Below, piece by piece: positions 8,083 to 15,579 of a stretch of 64,000 bases of DNA (its first letter is position 1; each line of letters starts with the position of its first letter). The translations under genes and the position numbers were made by a program. The stretch is from positions 124,001 through 188,000 of the forward strand of contig DATLNE010000031.1 of assembly GCA_035536915.1 (NCBI GenBank), read 5' to 3'. The stretch comes from Acidimicrobiales bacterium. Its GTDB lineage: Bacteria > Actinomycetota > Acidimicrobiia > Acidimicrobiales > JAHWLA01. The notes beneath the pieces were generated by a model. The model did no database searches and was not told the DNA's origin. It worked only from the letters and a program-made list of their open reading frames with translations.

Positions 8083-9185
8083 AGCGCAAGGACGTCGTCC
8101 GTGACCTGCGGGCGGCGCTGCCCGGCTGGGTCGCCGCCCGGGTCGTCGTCGCCGCCACCTTCGCCTTCGCCCACTGGTTCGCCGACCGCACAGACCCGCC
8201 GCTGTGGAGCGTGCGCCACCTGCAGGAGGGCCTCCTCGGCTGGGACGCCGTGCGCTACGAGCAGATCGCCCGCTTCGGCTACGAGGCGCTGCCCCAGCAG
8301 GAGCTGCGCTTCTTCCCGCTGCTGCCCATGCTGGCCCGCGGCCTCGGCTTCCTCTTCGGCGGCCACCACGGCGTGGCCCTGCTCGTCATCTCCAGCGTCT
8401 CGGCCCTCGCCTTCGGCGCCCTCATGCACCGCCTCGTCCTCAGCGAGGCCAACGACAGCGCCATGGCCCGGCGCGCCACATGGTTCGTGGCCCTTGCCCC
8501 TGCCGCCTTCGTCTTCGTATGGGGCTACAGCGAGTCGCTGGCCGGCGCCCTCACCGCCGCCGGGTTCCTCGCCCTCAAGAAGCGGGCGTGGTGGTGGGTG
8601 GCGGGCATCGGCGTTTTCCTCGGCCTGACCCGCCCGGTCGGCCTGCTCTTCATGGTGCCGGTCGCCCTCGTGGCCTTGCGCGAGTTCCGCATACGCCAGC
8701 TCGGCCGCATGGCCGCCGCCCTGCTCGCACCGGTGGCGGGCGCGGCGATGTACTGCGCCTGGGTGTGGCGGGCCTTCGGCGACCCCATGATCCCGTTCCA
8801 GATCCAGCAGCAGGACAACTTCCGGGGGCCGGTGATCAGCCCCCTCGGCCCGTTGGCCGCCGCCATCGGCGACGCCTTCGCCGGCACATGGCAGGACAAC
8901 GTGCGCCACCTGCCGTGGATCGCCGTGGCCGTCGTGCTCGTGGTCGTCTGCTTCAAGCACTGGCCGCTGCCCTACGCGGCGTTCGCGGCCGTTACCGTGG
9001 TGGTGGCGCTGAGCGCCGATTGGTGGGGATCGTTCGAGCGCTACGTGTTCAGCACGGTGCCGATCGTGCTGGCGGCGGCGAGCGCGAGTCGCACGAAGTG
9101 GCGCGAACGAGCGATGCTGGTAGTCGGAGCCGCGGCCATGGGGACGTACAACGTCTTGGCCTTGCTCGGCTCCTACGTGCCGTGA
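8079..9185 (+). CDS. PIG-V-like mannosyltransferase family membrane protein
   Basis: Predicted GT-C glycosyltransferase of 368 residues. The segment LLGWDAVRYEQIARFGY (53-69) matches the WD-x-x-x-Y-x-x-I-A-x-x-GY signature of PIG-V-type mannosyltransferases, and it is followed by FFPLLPML, also typical. About eight to ten hydrophobic helices are visible. The start is GTG 8079, whose last two bases are in the stop of the preceding glycosyltransferase. Together the pair probably extends an envelope glycan using polyprenyl-phosphomannose or a related donor. The family is supported and the substrate is inferred. Confidence 0.75.
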   Translation: MKRKDVVRDLRAALPGWVAARVVVAATFAFAHWFADRTDPPLWSVRHLQEGLLGWDAVRYEQIARFGYEALPQQELRFFPLLPMLARGLGFLFGGHHGVALLVISSVSALAFGALMHRLVLSEANDSAMARRATWFVALAPAAFVFVWGYSESLAGALTAAGFLALKKRAWWWVAGIGVFLGLTRPVGLLFMVPVALVALREFRIRQLGRMAAALLAPVAGAAMYCAWVWRAFGDPMIPFQIQQQDNFRGPVISPLGPLAAAIGDAFAGTWQDNVRHLPWIAVAVVLVVVCFKHWPLPYAAFAAVTVVVALSADWWGSFERYVFSTVPIVLAAASASRTKWRERAMLVVGAAAMGTYNVLALLGSYVP

Positions 9186-9215
9186 ACGACAGACGAGGGT
9201 AGAGCGCGCAGCCAC

Positions 9216-10646
9216 ATGCCGAACAAGAACGAGAAGTCGCCGCAGGTCGCCATCATCGGGGCCGGCCCCGCAGGCCTGACCGCCGCCTACCAGTTGGCCA
9301 AGGCAGGCCATGGGGCGAGCACCACGGTGCTGGAATCCGAGAACGTGGTGGGCGGCATCAGCCAGACCGCCGAACGTGACGGTTGGCGCTTCGACATCGG
9401 GGGCCACCGGTTCTTCACCAAGGTGAAGGCGGTCGAGGAGCTGTGGCACGAGATCCTCCCCGACGAGGACTTCCTCACCCGTCCCCGCCTCAGCCGCATC
9501 TACTACCGGGGCAAGCTCTTCGACTACCCCCTGAAGGCCATGAACGCCCTCAAGGGGCTCGGCCTGATCGAGGCCTTCCTGTGCGTCGTGTCCTACGTCT
9601 GGGCCCGCATCCGCCCGCCCAAGGACCAGACCACCTTCGAGGGCTGGACCACGGCCCGGTTCGGCAAGCGCCTCTACACAATCTTCTTCAAGACCTACAC
9701 GGAGAAGGTGTGGGGCGTGCCCGCCACCGAGATCCAGGCCGACTGGGCGGCGCAGCGCATCAAGAACTTGTCGCTGTTCAAGGCCGTGCTCAACGCGCTG
9801 CTGCCCAAGCGCAACCAGAAGGACATCACCAGCCTCATCGAGGAATTCCAGTACCCCAAGTACGGCCCCGGGATGATGTGGGAGCGCTGCACCGAACTGG
9901 TGCAGGCCGAGGGCACCAAGGTGCTCATGGAGACGCCGGTGACGGCCATCGAGCACGAGGGCGGCAAGGCCGTGGCCGTGCACGCGGGCGGCACCCGCTA
10001 CGAGGCCACCGACGTGGTCTCGTCGATGCCGATCTCCACGCTGGTCAAGATCATGCAGCCCCAGCCGCCGGCCGAGGTCATCGACGCCGCCAACGGCCTG
10101 GCCTACCGCGACTTCCTCACCGTGGCCTTGGTGGTGCCGCTCGAGGCGGGCTTCCCCGACAACTGGATCTACATCCACTCGCCCGACGTGAAGGTGGGCC
10201 GCATCCAGAACTTCGGGTCGTGGTCGCCGTACCTGGTCAAGGACGGGCGCACCTGCCTCGGCCTCGAGTACTTCATCTTCGAGAGCGACGACATGTGGTC
10301 GTGGCCCGACGAGAAGCTGGTCGAGCAGGGCAAGGTGGAGCTGGGCAAGCTCGGGCTCGTCGACCCGTCGAAGATCGAGTCGGGCTACGTGGTGCGGATG
10401 CCCAAGGCGTACCCCATGTACGACGACAAGTACAAGGCTCGCGTGGGCGTCATCCGCGACTGGATTCAGCAGAACACGCCCAACGTCTTCCCGGTCGGCC
10501 GTAACGGGATGCACAAGTACAACAACCAGGACCACTCCATGCTGACGGCCATGCTGTCGGTGGAGAACATCCTGGGCGCCTCCCACGACATCTGGTCGGT
10601 GAACGTGGAAGAGGAGTATCACGAGGAGAAGGCCAAGAGCGCCTGA
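9216..10646 (+). CDS. FAD-dependent oxidoreductase, UDP-galactopyranose mutase-like
   Basis: Flavoprotein of 476 residues. The dinucleotide fold starts at VAIIGAGPAGLTAAYQL (11-27). GGHRFFTK follows, a motif shared by UDP-galactopyranose mutases and related amine-oxidase-fold proteins. The C-terminal GRNGMHKYNNQDHSM (about 428-442) is the usual FAD-closing segment of this group. It is longer than a canonical UGM (about 390 residues), so it may act on a different nucleotide sugar or a lipid-linked sugar. It lies 30 nt after two membrane glycosyltransferases on the same strand and probably works with them in cell-envelope glycan synthesis. The exact reaction is not settled by sequence. Confidence 0.72.
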   Translation: MPNKNEKSPQVAIIGAGPAGLTAAYQLAKAGHGASTTVLESENVVGGISQTAERDGWRFDIGGHRFFTKVKAVEELWHEILPDEDFLTRPRLSRIYYRGKLFDYPLKAMNALKGLGLIEAFLCVVSYVWARIRPPKDQTTFEGWTTARFGKRLYTIFFKTYTEKVWGVPATEIQADWAAQRIKNLSLFKAVLNALLPKRNQKDITSLIEEFQYPKYGPGMMWERCTELVQAEGTKVLMETPVTAIEHEGGKAVAVHAGGTRYEATDVVSSMPISTLVKIMQPQPPAEVIDAANGLAYRDFLTVALVVPLEAGFPDNWIYIHSPDVKVGRIQNFGSWSPYLVKDGRTCLGLEYFIFESDDMWSWPDEKLVEQGKVELGKLGLVDPSKIESGYVVRMPKAYPMYDDKYKARVGVIRDWIQQNTPNVFPVGRNGMHKYNNQDHSMLTAMLSVENILGASHDIWSVNVEEEYHEEKAKSA

Positions 10647-10723
10647 CGATTCGGCGTATCATCTGCGGCGGAGCCCGCTTCAAGGCGGTAGGCGGGCCCG
10701 CACTGCTTCTCGCAGGGGGCCGG

Positions 10724-11044
10724 ATGCCAGGCGAATTCTTCGTTCGCCCTGTCGCCGATGCGACCTGTACCACGGTCGCCGTCGGCGGTGATGTCGATAC
10801 CTACACCTCGCCCGAGTTGGTGCGCGCCCTCGACGAGGTCGTGCGGGCCGGCGCATCCGAGGTGGTGGTCGACGTGGCCGAGGTGACCTTCATCGACTCC
10901 TCCGGACTGGCCGCGCTCATCGGCGGGGCCAAGCAAGCCCGCAGCCACGGCGCCTCGCTGAAAGTGACGCGTGCCGACGCGAGCGTGCGGCGCCTGTTCG
11001 AGATCGCCGGGCTGAACGAGATCCTCGGCGTCGAACCCGACTAG
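10724..11044 (+). CDS. STAS-domain anti-sigma factor antagonist
   Basis: Single-domain STAS protein of 106 residues, the SpoIIAA/RsbV type. The phosphorylatable serine is Ser59 in FIDSSGLAALIGG. In partner-switching systems the unphosphorylated form binds a kinase-type anti-sigma factor and frees its sigma factor. Neither partner is encoded nearby, so the target is unknown. AGGGGG sits a few bases before ATG 10724. The stop codon shares the tetranucleotide CTAG with the stop of the convergent EF-G-like gene. Confidence 0.85.
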   Translation: MPGEFFVRPVADATCTTVAVGGDVDTYTSPELVRALDEVVRAGASEVVVDVAEVTFIDSSGLAALIGGAKQARSHGASLKVTRADASVRRLFEIAGLNEILGVEPD

Positions 11045-13098
11045 TGCTGCTTGGTGGCGACCTTGTCGTAGAACTGCTGGGGCAGCACGTCGTAGTGGTC
11101 GTGGCGGGTGGTGAAGCGGCCCCGGCCACCGGTGAGCGAGCGCAGGTCGATGGCGTAGCGCAGAAGCTCGGAGGTGGGCACGTGGGCCACCACGATCTGC
11201 TCGCCGTCGTTGCCGCTCTCGGTGCCTTGGACCCGGCCGCGGCGGGCGTTGAGGTCACCCATGACGTCGCCTTGGTAGGCGGCGGGCACGGTGACTTCGA
11301 GCAGTGAGACGGGTTCGAGGATGACCGGGCCTGCCTTGGCCATGGCCTCCTGCAGGGCCAACGAGCCCGCCATCTTGAAGCTCATCTCCGAGCTGTCGAC
11401 GGCGTGGTACTTGCCGTCGTAGAGGGTGACCTTGAGGTCGACGACGGGAAAGCCGTAGTGGCCGCCTGAGGCCATGGCCTCGCGGATGCCTTTCTCCACC
11501 GCGGGGATGAACTGGCGGGGGATGGCGCCGCCCACGATCTGGTCGGCGAACTCGAAGCCCGCGCCCCGCTCCAGCGGCTCGATGCGGATGTCGGCCACGC
11601 CGAACTGGCCGTGGCCGCCCGACTGCTTCTTGTACTTGCCCTCGGCTTCGGCCGACCCGGTGATCGTCTCGCGGTAGGGGACCTTGACCGGCTGGGTTTC
11701 CACCTCGACGCCGAACTTGCGCGACAGGCGTTCGGTGACGATGGCCAGGTGGGTCTCACCCATGCCGGAGAGCAGGGTCTGGTGCGTTTCGTCGTCGCGG
11801 CGCACGAACAGCGCAGGGTCTTCGTCCTGCAGCTTGTGCAGGGCGGTCATGAGCTTGTCCTCGTCGCCCTTCGACTTAGGGCTGATGGCGATCGACAGCA
11901 CCGGCTCGGCGGCGGGCGGCGGAGGCACGACCACCGGCATGTTCTTGGGGGCGAGGGTGTCGCCGGTGCGGGTGTCGCCCAGCTTGGCCACCGCGGCGAT
12001 GTCGCCCGCGGGCACCTCGGACACCTGGTCCTGCTCCTTGCCCCGCAGGGTGAACAGGGAGTGCAGCTTCTCGTCGCCGTGGGTGCGGGTGTTGGCCAGC
12101 ACGGTGTCGGGGCGGATGGTGCCCGACAGCACCTTGAACATCGACACCTTGCCCACGTGGCGGTCGGCCAGCGTCTTGAATACGTAGGCCAGCGGCTGGC
12201 CTGTGGGGTCGCAGGCCACCTCCTCCATGGTGTCGCCCGCTTCCACGGCGACGGGCGGTCGGTCGGTGGGTGCGGGGCCGATTTCGCAGATGAACTTGGC
12301 CAGGCGGTCGATGGCCACGCCCTTGGCCGCCGAGCCGCAGACGACGGGGAAGACCGACGCCGCGGCCACGCCGTGGGCGAGGGTGTCCTCCAGCTCCTTG
12401 GGGCTGGGGATGTCGCCTTCGAGGTAGCGCTCGGTGAGCTCGTCGTCGGCCACCACGATGCCTTCCACGAGGTTGTCGTGGACCTGGTGCTCCAGCGCCT
12501 CCATCTCGTCGGGGATGGGGCCTTCGACAGGGCCGCCGCTGTCGTAGGTGATGGCGGTGTCGGTGAGCAGGTCGGCCACGCCGTGGAAGGCGGCCTCGGC
12601 CCCGATGGGCAGTTCGAGGGGAGCGACGCCTGCGCCGAAGATGTCCCGCAGTTGGTCGAGGGTACGCTCGAAGTCGGCCCGTTCCCGGTCGAGCTTGTTG
12701 ACGAAGATCATGCGGGGCACGTCGAGCGAAGCGGCCAGCTTCCAGGCGATCTCGGTCTGCACCTCCACGCCTTCCACGGCGCTGACCACGAACACGGCGA
12801 GGTCGGCCACCCGCAGGGCGGCTTCCACCTCGCCCATGAAATCGGCGTAGCCGGGGCAGTCGATCAGGTTGATCTTGTGGCCCTCGAACTCGAAGGGCGC
12901 CAGCGACGCGGAGAGGGAGATGTGGCGCTTGACCTCTTCGGCGTCGAAGTCGGTGGTGGTGTTGCCGTCTTCGACGCGGCCTTGGCGGGAGATGGCGCCC
13001 GCGCAGTACAAGAGGGCCTCGGCCAGCGTGGTCTTTCCGGCACCACCGTGCCCCACCAGGGCGACGTTCCTGATCTTGGCGGGCGGGAAGCTCTTCAC
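11041..13098 (-). CDS. Elongation factor G-like GTPase (EF-G2 type)
   Basis: 685-residue translational GTPase with the full EF-G domain order. G1 is GHGGAGKT at 16-23, G3 is the DCPG of LIDCPGYADF, and G4 is NKLD. The usual AHIDAGKT of G1 and the RGITI of the G2 switch are both replaced (GHGGAGKT and KRHISLSA), which is typical of the EF-G2 paralogues of actinomycetes rather than of canonical FusA. It stands alone, away from rpsL, rpsG and tuf, as expected for a paralogue. GTG 13098 has a GAGG element about 8 nt upstream. Reported relatives bind GTP but poorly support translocation, so a stress, ribosome-recycling or regulatory role is more likely. That last point is inference from the family. 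Confidence 0.88.
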   Translation of the reverse strand: MKSFPPAKIRNVALVGHGGAGKTTLAEALLYCAGAISRQGRVEDGNTTTDFDAEEVKRHISLSASLAPFEFEGHKINLIDCPGYADFMGEVEAALRVADLAVFVVSAVEGVEVQTEIAWKLAASLDVPRMIFVNKLDRERADFERTLDQLRDIFGAGVAPLELPIGAEAAFHGVADLLTDTAITYDSGGPVEGPIPDEMEALEHQVHDNLVEGIVVADDELTERYLEGDIPSPKELEDTLAHGVAAASVFPVVCGSAAKGVAIDRLAKFICEIGPAPTDRPPVAVEAGDTMEEVACDPTGQPLAYVFKTLADRHVGKVSMFKVLSGTIRPDTVLANTRTHGDEKLHSLFTLRGKEQDQVSEVPAGDIAAVAKLGDTRTGDTLAPKNMPVVVPPPPAAEPVLSIAISPKSKGDEDKLMTALHKLQDEDPALFVRRDDETHQTLLSGMGETHLAIVTERLSRKFGVEVETQPVKVPYRETITGSAEAEGKYKKQSGGHGQFGVADIRIEPLERGAGFEFADQIVGGAIPRQFIPAVEKGIREAMASGGHYGFPVVDLKVTLYDGKYHAVDSSEMSFKMAGSLALQEAMAKAGPVILEPVSLLEVTVPAAYQGDVMGDLNARRGRVQGTESGNDGEQIVVAHVPTSELLRYAIDLRSLTGGRGRFTTRHDHYDVLPQQFYDKVATKQH

Positions 13099-13160
13099 GA
13101 GGCAACCTCACTTCCACTCATCGGTGGTGTCGGATTCGTCAGATTAGCGAACGGCACTGG

Positions 13161-13166
13161 TACCCT
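13161..13166 (+). promoter_or_regulatory. -10 box for pgsA, leaderless type
   Basis: TACCCT ends 6 nt before the GTG start and there is no Shine-Dalgarno sequence, so transcription should begin at the start codon. Confidence 0.6.
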
Positions 13167-13172
13167 GACGGG

Positions 13173-13880
13173 GTGTTCGACGGACGCTGGCGGACCAGCG
13201 TTGACCGAGTCACGGCCCCCGTCGGCGCCTCGATACGACGTTCCGGGGTGACGGCCGACCAGTTCACCGCCTTGGGCCTTGCCATGGCGGGCGTGACCGC
13301 GGTCGTCATCGGTTCGGGGCGCCTGCGCCTGGGGTTCGTGCTGTTGATCGCCTCGGCCGTTCCCGACCTGCTCGACGGTGCCGTGGCCAAGGCGTCGGGC
13401 ACCGCTTCAAAGCGCGGCGCGTTCTTCGACTCGGTGGCCGACCGGGTGACCGACTCGCTGGTCCTCGGTGGCATCGCCTGGCACCTGGCGGCGACCGATC
13501 CTGGTGGGCGCCTGATGCTGCTGCCCATGGCGGTGCTGGGCACCTCCACGTTGATCTCCTACGAGCGGGCCAAGGCGGAGTCGCTGGGCTACTCGGCCAA
13601 GGGCGGGCTGATGGAGCGGGCCGAGCGCATCGTGGCCCTGTGCCTCGGGTTGTTGGTGCCGTCGCTGTTGGTGCCGGTGCTGTGGCTGATGCTGGCGCTG
13701 ACCTCGCTGACCGCCGTGCAGCGGTTCTTCAAGGTGTGGAAGCAGGCCGACGCCCCGCCCCGTCCCCCGGAGCGCACGCCGTGGCGTTCCGGCGCGGTGG
13801 CCATGCGCATGGCCGAGCGGCGCCGCCAGCGGCTGGCCCGCCGGGGCCGGCGGTTCGACCGGGCCCGCACCCGGCCCTAA
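13173..13880 (+). CDS. pgsA: CDP-alcohol phosphatidyltransferase, PI-phosphate synthase type
   Basis: Membrane enzyme of 235 residues that joins CDP-diacylglycerol to an alcohol. The CDP-AP motif is present as Asp65, Asp68-Gly69, Gly82, Asp86 and Asp90 (DLLDGAVAK ... GAFFDSVAD); the usual Arg of the DGxxAR part is Lys73. Several hydrophobic helices follow, then a basic tail rich in Arg. Gene order pgsA, acyltransferase, pimA is that of the mycobacterial PIM operon, so the product is most likely phosphatidylinositol phosphate. The GTG start is leaderless. It diverges from the EF-G-like gene. Confidence 0.88.
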   Translation: MFDGRWRTSVDRVTAPVGASIRRSGVTADQFTALGLAMAGVTAVVIGSGRLRLGFVLLIASAVPDLLDGAVAKASGTASKRGAFFDSVADRVTDSLVLGGIAWHLAATDPGGRLMLLPMAVLGTSTLISYERAKAESLGYSAKGGLMERAERIVALCLGLLVPSLLVPVLWLMLALTSLTAVQRFFKVWKQADAPPRPPERTPWRSGAVAMRMAERRRQRLARRGRRFDRARTRP

Positions 13881-13892
13881 GCGCGCTCGGCC

Positions 13893-14762
13893 TTGTTGCT
13901 CGACGACCTCCGCCGCCGGGCTCCGTACTTCGGTTACCTGGCCGCGTCGAAGGTGGCGCGCACGCTGCCCATGCCGGTGGCGTCGCGGTTGGCTTCCGGC
14001 GCAGCCGTGGTTGCTGCCGCCGCCTTGCCGGGGCGGCGGGCCATGGTGGAGCGGCACATGGCCCGGGTGGGCAGGCCTGGCGCCGGGCGCGAGGTGTTCC
14101 GCTCGTATGCCCGGTACTGGCTGGAGTCGTTCCGCCTGCCCGACGTCTCGCCCGCCGACTTGGAGCGGGGGCTGGAGGCCGAAGGCCTCGAACATCTGGA
14201 GGCGGCCAAGGCGGCGGGCCACGGCGTGATCATGGCCATGCCGCACCTGGGCGGCTGGGACTTCGGCGGTGCCTGGTTCGCCGGGCGGGGCTACAAGACG
14301 ACGGTGGTGGTGGAACTGCTGGAGCCTCCCGAGCTATTCGACTGGTTCGCCCGCTTCCGCTCGCAGCTGGGGGTCGACGTGGTGCCGCTGGGACCGGAGG
14401 CCGCGGGGGCGTTGCTGCGCATCTTGCGCGACGGGGGGATCGTCGGGCTGGTGTGCGACCGCGACATCGGCGGTACGGGCGTGGAGGTGGAGTTCTTCGG
14501 GGAGCGCACCACGCTGCCGTCGGGGCCGGCCACGCTGGCGTTGCGCACGGGTGCGGCGATCTTGCCCACCGCCGTGTACTTCGACGGCGACGGCCACCGC
14601 GGCGTGATCCGTCCGCCGGTCGACACCGTGCGCACAGGCTCGTTCCGGGAAGACGTGGTGCGGGTCACCCAGGCCCTGGCCCGGGAGTTGGAGGACTTCA
14701 TCCGCCAGGCGCCGGAGCAGTGGCACCTGCTCCAGCCCAACTGGCCCTCCGACCGCCCCTGA
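13893..14762 (+). CDS. PIM acyltransferase (PatA-like, LpxL/HtrB superfamily)
   Basis: 289-residue membrane-associated acyltransferase. The HX4D catalytic motif is His118-Asp123 in MPHLGGWDFGG, and the fold and length match the LpxL/HtrB family to which PatA of mycobacteria belongs. PatA acylates the mannose of phosphatidylinositol mannosides with an acyl-CoA at the inner face of the membrane. The position between pgsA and pimA strongly supports this role. The only reasonable start is TTG 13893, 12 nt after pgsA, so the genes are co-transcribed. The family is certain and the exact acceptor is inferred from context. Confidence 0.85.
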   Translation: MLLDDLRRRAPYFGYLAASKVARTLPMPVASRLASGAAVVAAAALPGRRAMVERHMARVGRPGAGREVFRSYARYWLESFRLPDVSPADLERGLEAEGLEHLEAAKAAGHGVIMAMPHLGGWDFGGAWFAGRGYKTTVVVELLEPPELFDWFARFRSQLGVDVVPLGPEAAGALLRILRDGGIVGLVCDRDIGGTGVEVEFFGERTTLPSGPATLALRTGAAILPTAVYFDGDGHRGVIRPPVDTVRTGSFREDVVRVTQALARELEDFIRQAPEQWHLLQPNWPSDRP

Positions 14763-14786
14763 CCCCTGCCCCGCCCCGCCCCGCTA

Positions 14787-14839
14787 CGAAGTTGCGTAGG
14801 AATCGCGCCGTTTTCCGAGCCATTTGGTACGCAACTTCG
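14787..14839. repeat. Inverted repeat after patA-like gene
   Basis: A perfect 12-bp inverted repeat, CGAAGTTGCGTA ... TACGCAACTTCG, is separated by 29 nt, just downstream of the acyltransferase stop. It can form a hairpin that would end or attenuate the transcript. It resembles the other TTG(T)GC palindromes at 15505 and 43266. Confidence 0.55.
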
Positions 14840-14874
14840 GCGGTAGCGTGTTCGGCGTGGGAGGGGGGACCGAG

Positions 14875-15177
14875 GTGCAGGTACGCAGTCGGCGTCGACT
14901 CGCCCGACGAGAGCTTTCGCAGCGCGAACGGATGGCGTGGTGGGGAGCGATTGCCGCCGCGGCCGGCGTGGGTGAGTTGCTCGCCCAGGTCATCGGCCGA
15001 GGCACGTGGGCGGGCGAGTCGTTCGAAGGGTTGTGGGCCGCACCGATGGTTTCCTACACGGTGGTGCTACTGACGCCGCGTGGCGAACCTGCCGGTGCGA
15101 CAGCGCGCTGGCTGCTCCGGGCGCTTCCCGTCTACGTCGTCGTGACGGTCGCCTTCGGTTACCTGTTGAGCCGCTGA
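14875..15177 (+). CDS. Small membrane protein, tandem paralogue 1
   Basis: Unrecognised 100-residue protein with a basic N-terminus (RSRRRLARRE) and about three hydrophobic segments, ending GYLLSR. It aligns end to end with the next protein: WW near the start, TW, GL, GEPA-x-AT-x-R in the loop, and a C-terminal GYL(L/F)SR. The start GTG 14875 follows a GGAGGGGGG tract by about 7 nt; in-frame GTG 14857 after TAGCGT is a leaderless alternative. It sits inside the PIM operon between the acyltransferase and pimA, so a role at the cytoplasmic membrane is likely, but no function can be assigned. Confidence 0.65.
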   Translation: MQVRSRRRLARRELSQRERMAWWGAIAAAAGVGELLAQVIGRGTWAGESFEGLWAAPMVSYTVVLLTPRGEPAGATARWLLRALPVYVVVTVAFGYLLSR

Positions 15178-15503
15178 TGATGGCGCGCCTCTTCGCCTGG
15201 TCCGCTTCGCGTAGCGCAGCATTCGGGGAGCCTCGTCGGCTGTCGTGGTGGGAGCACCTCCTGTGGTGGGTGGGCATCGTGGCCGCCTTCGGGCTTCGGA
15301 CATTCCTCAGCGATCGTCTCGGCGGAGACACCTGGCCCGCCATGTCACTGAGCGGCCTGGGTGCGGGCGCAATCGCTGTGTACGGGCTGTTCCTGCACGC
15401 TCCTCAGGGCGAGCCGGCCTCTGCCACACTTCGGCGGCTCGGGGCGATGACGCTGGCGTTGGTGCCGCTGTTCGTCGTCCTCGGTTACCTGTTCAGTCGT
15501 TGA
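15177..15503 (+). CDS. Small membrane protein, tandem paralogue 2
   Basis: Unrecognised 108-residue membrane protein. Its TGATG junction with the previous gene indicates translational coupling; ATG 15180 is an equally possible start. It has hydrophobic segments around residues 24-40, 55-72 and 90-105, the shared loop motif GEPASATLR and the terminal GYLFSR. The similarity to paralogue 1 is strong enough to see by eye, so this is a gene duplication. The pair could form a heterodimer, as small paired membrane proteins often do, but nothing in the sequence shows a transport motif. Confidence 0.65.
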   Translation: MMARLFAWSASRSAAFGEPRRLSWWEHLLWWVGIVAAFGLRTFLSDRLGGDTWPAMSLSGLGAGAIAVYGLFLHAPQGEPASATLRRLGAMTLALVPLFVVLGYLFSR

Positions 15504-15504
15504 G

Positions 15505-15542
15505 TTCGCAGTAGTGCACCCCCTGGTGTGCACAACTGCGAA
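15505..15542. terminator. Hairpin between small membrane protein and pimA
   Basis: Arms TTCGCAGTAGTGCAC and GTGCACAACTGCGAA pair at 14 of 15 positions around an 8-nt spacer, starting 2 nt after the stop. There is no T-tract. It is probably a terminator or RNA-processing hairpin, and it may be one copy of a dispersed intergenic palindrome. Confidence 0.55.
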
Positions 15543-15567
15543 GTCAACGCATCCGACGCGCCGCCGG

Positions 15568-15573
15568 TAGCCT
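15568..15573 (+). promoter_or_regulatory. -10 box for pimA, leaderless type
   Basis: TAGCCT ends 6 nt before GTG 15580, with no ribosome-binding site. It gives pimA its own promoter downstream of the hairpin at 15505-15542. Confidence 0.6.
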
Positions 15574-15579
15574 CGCGGG

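Noticed and set aside
8040-10622. 860-residue minus-strand reading frame
   Set aside because: It lies opposite the PIG-V-like and flavoprotein genes, is full of Gly/Asp/Arg/His typical of antisense GC-rich frames, and has no domain motif.
11611-13251. 546-residue plus-strand frame opposite the EF-G-like gene
   Set aside because: It is the antisense shadow of a gene with complete GTPase motifs and has no recognisable domain.
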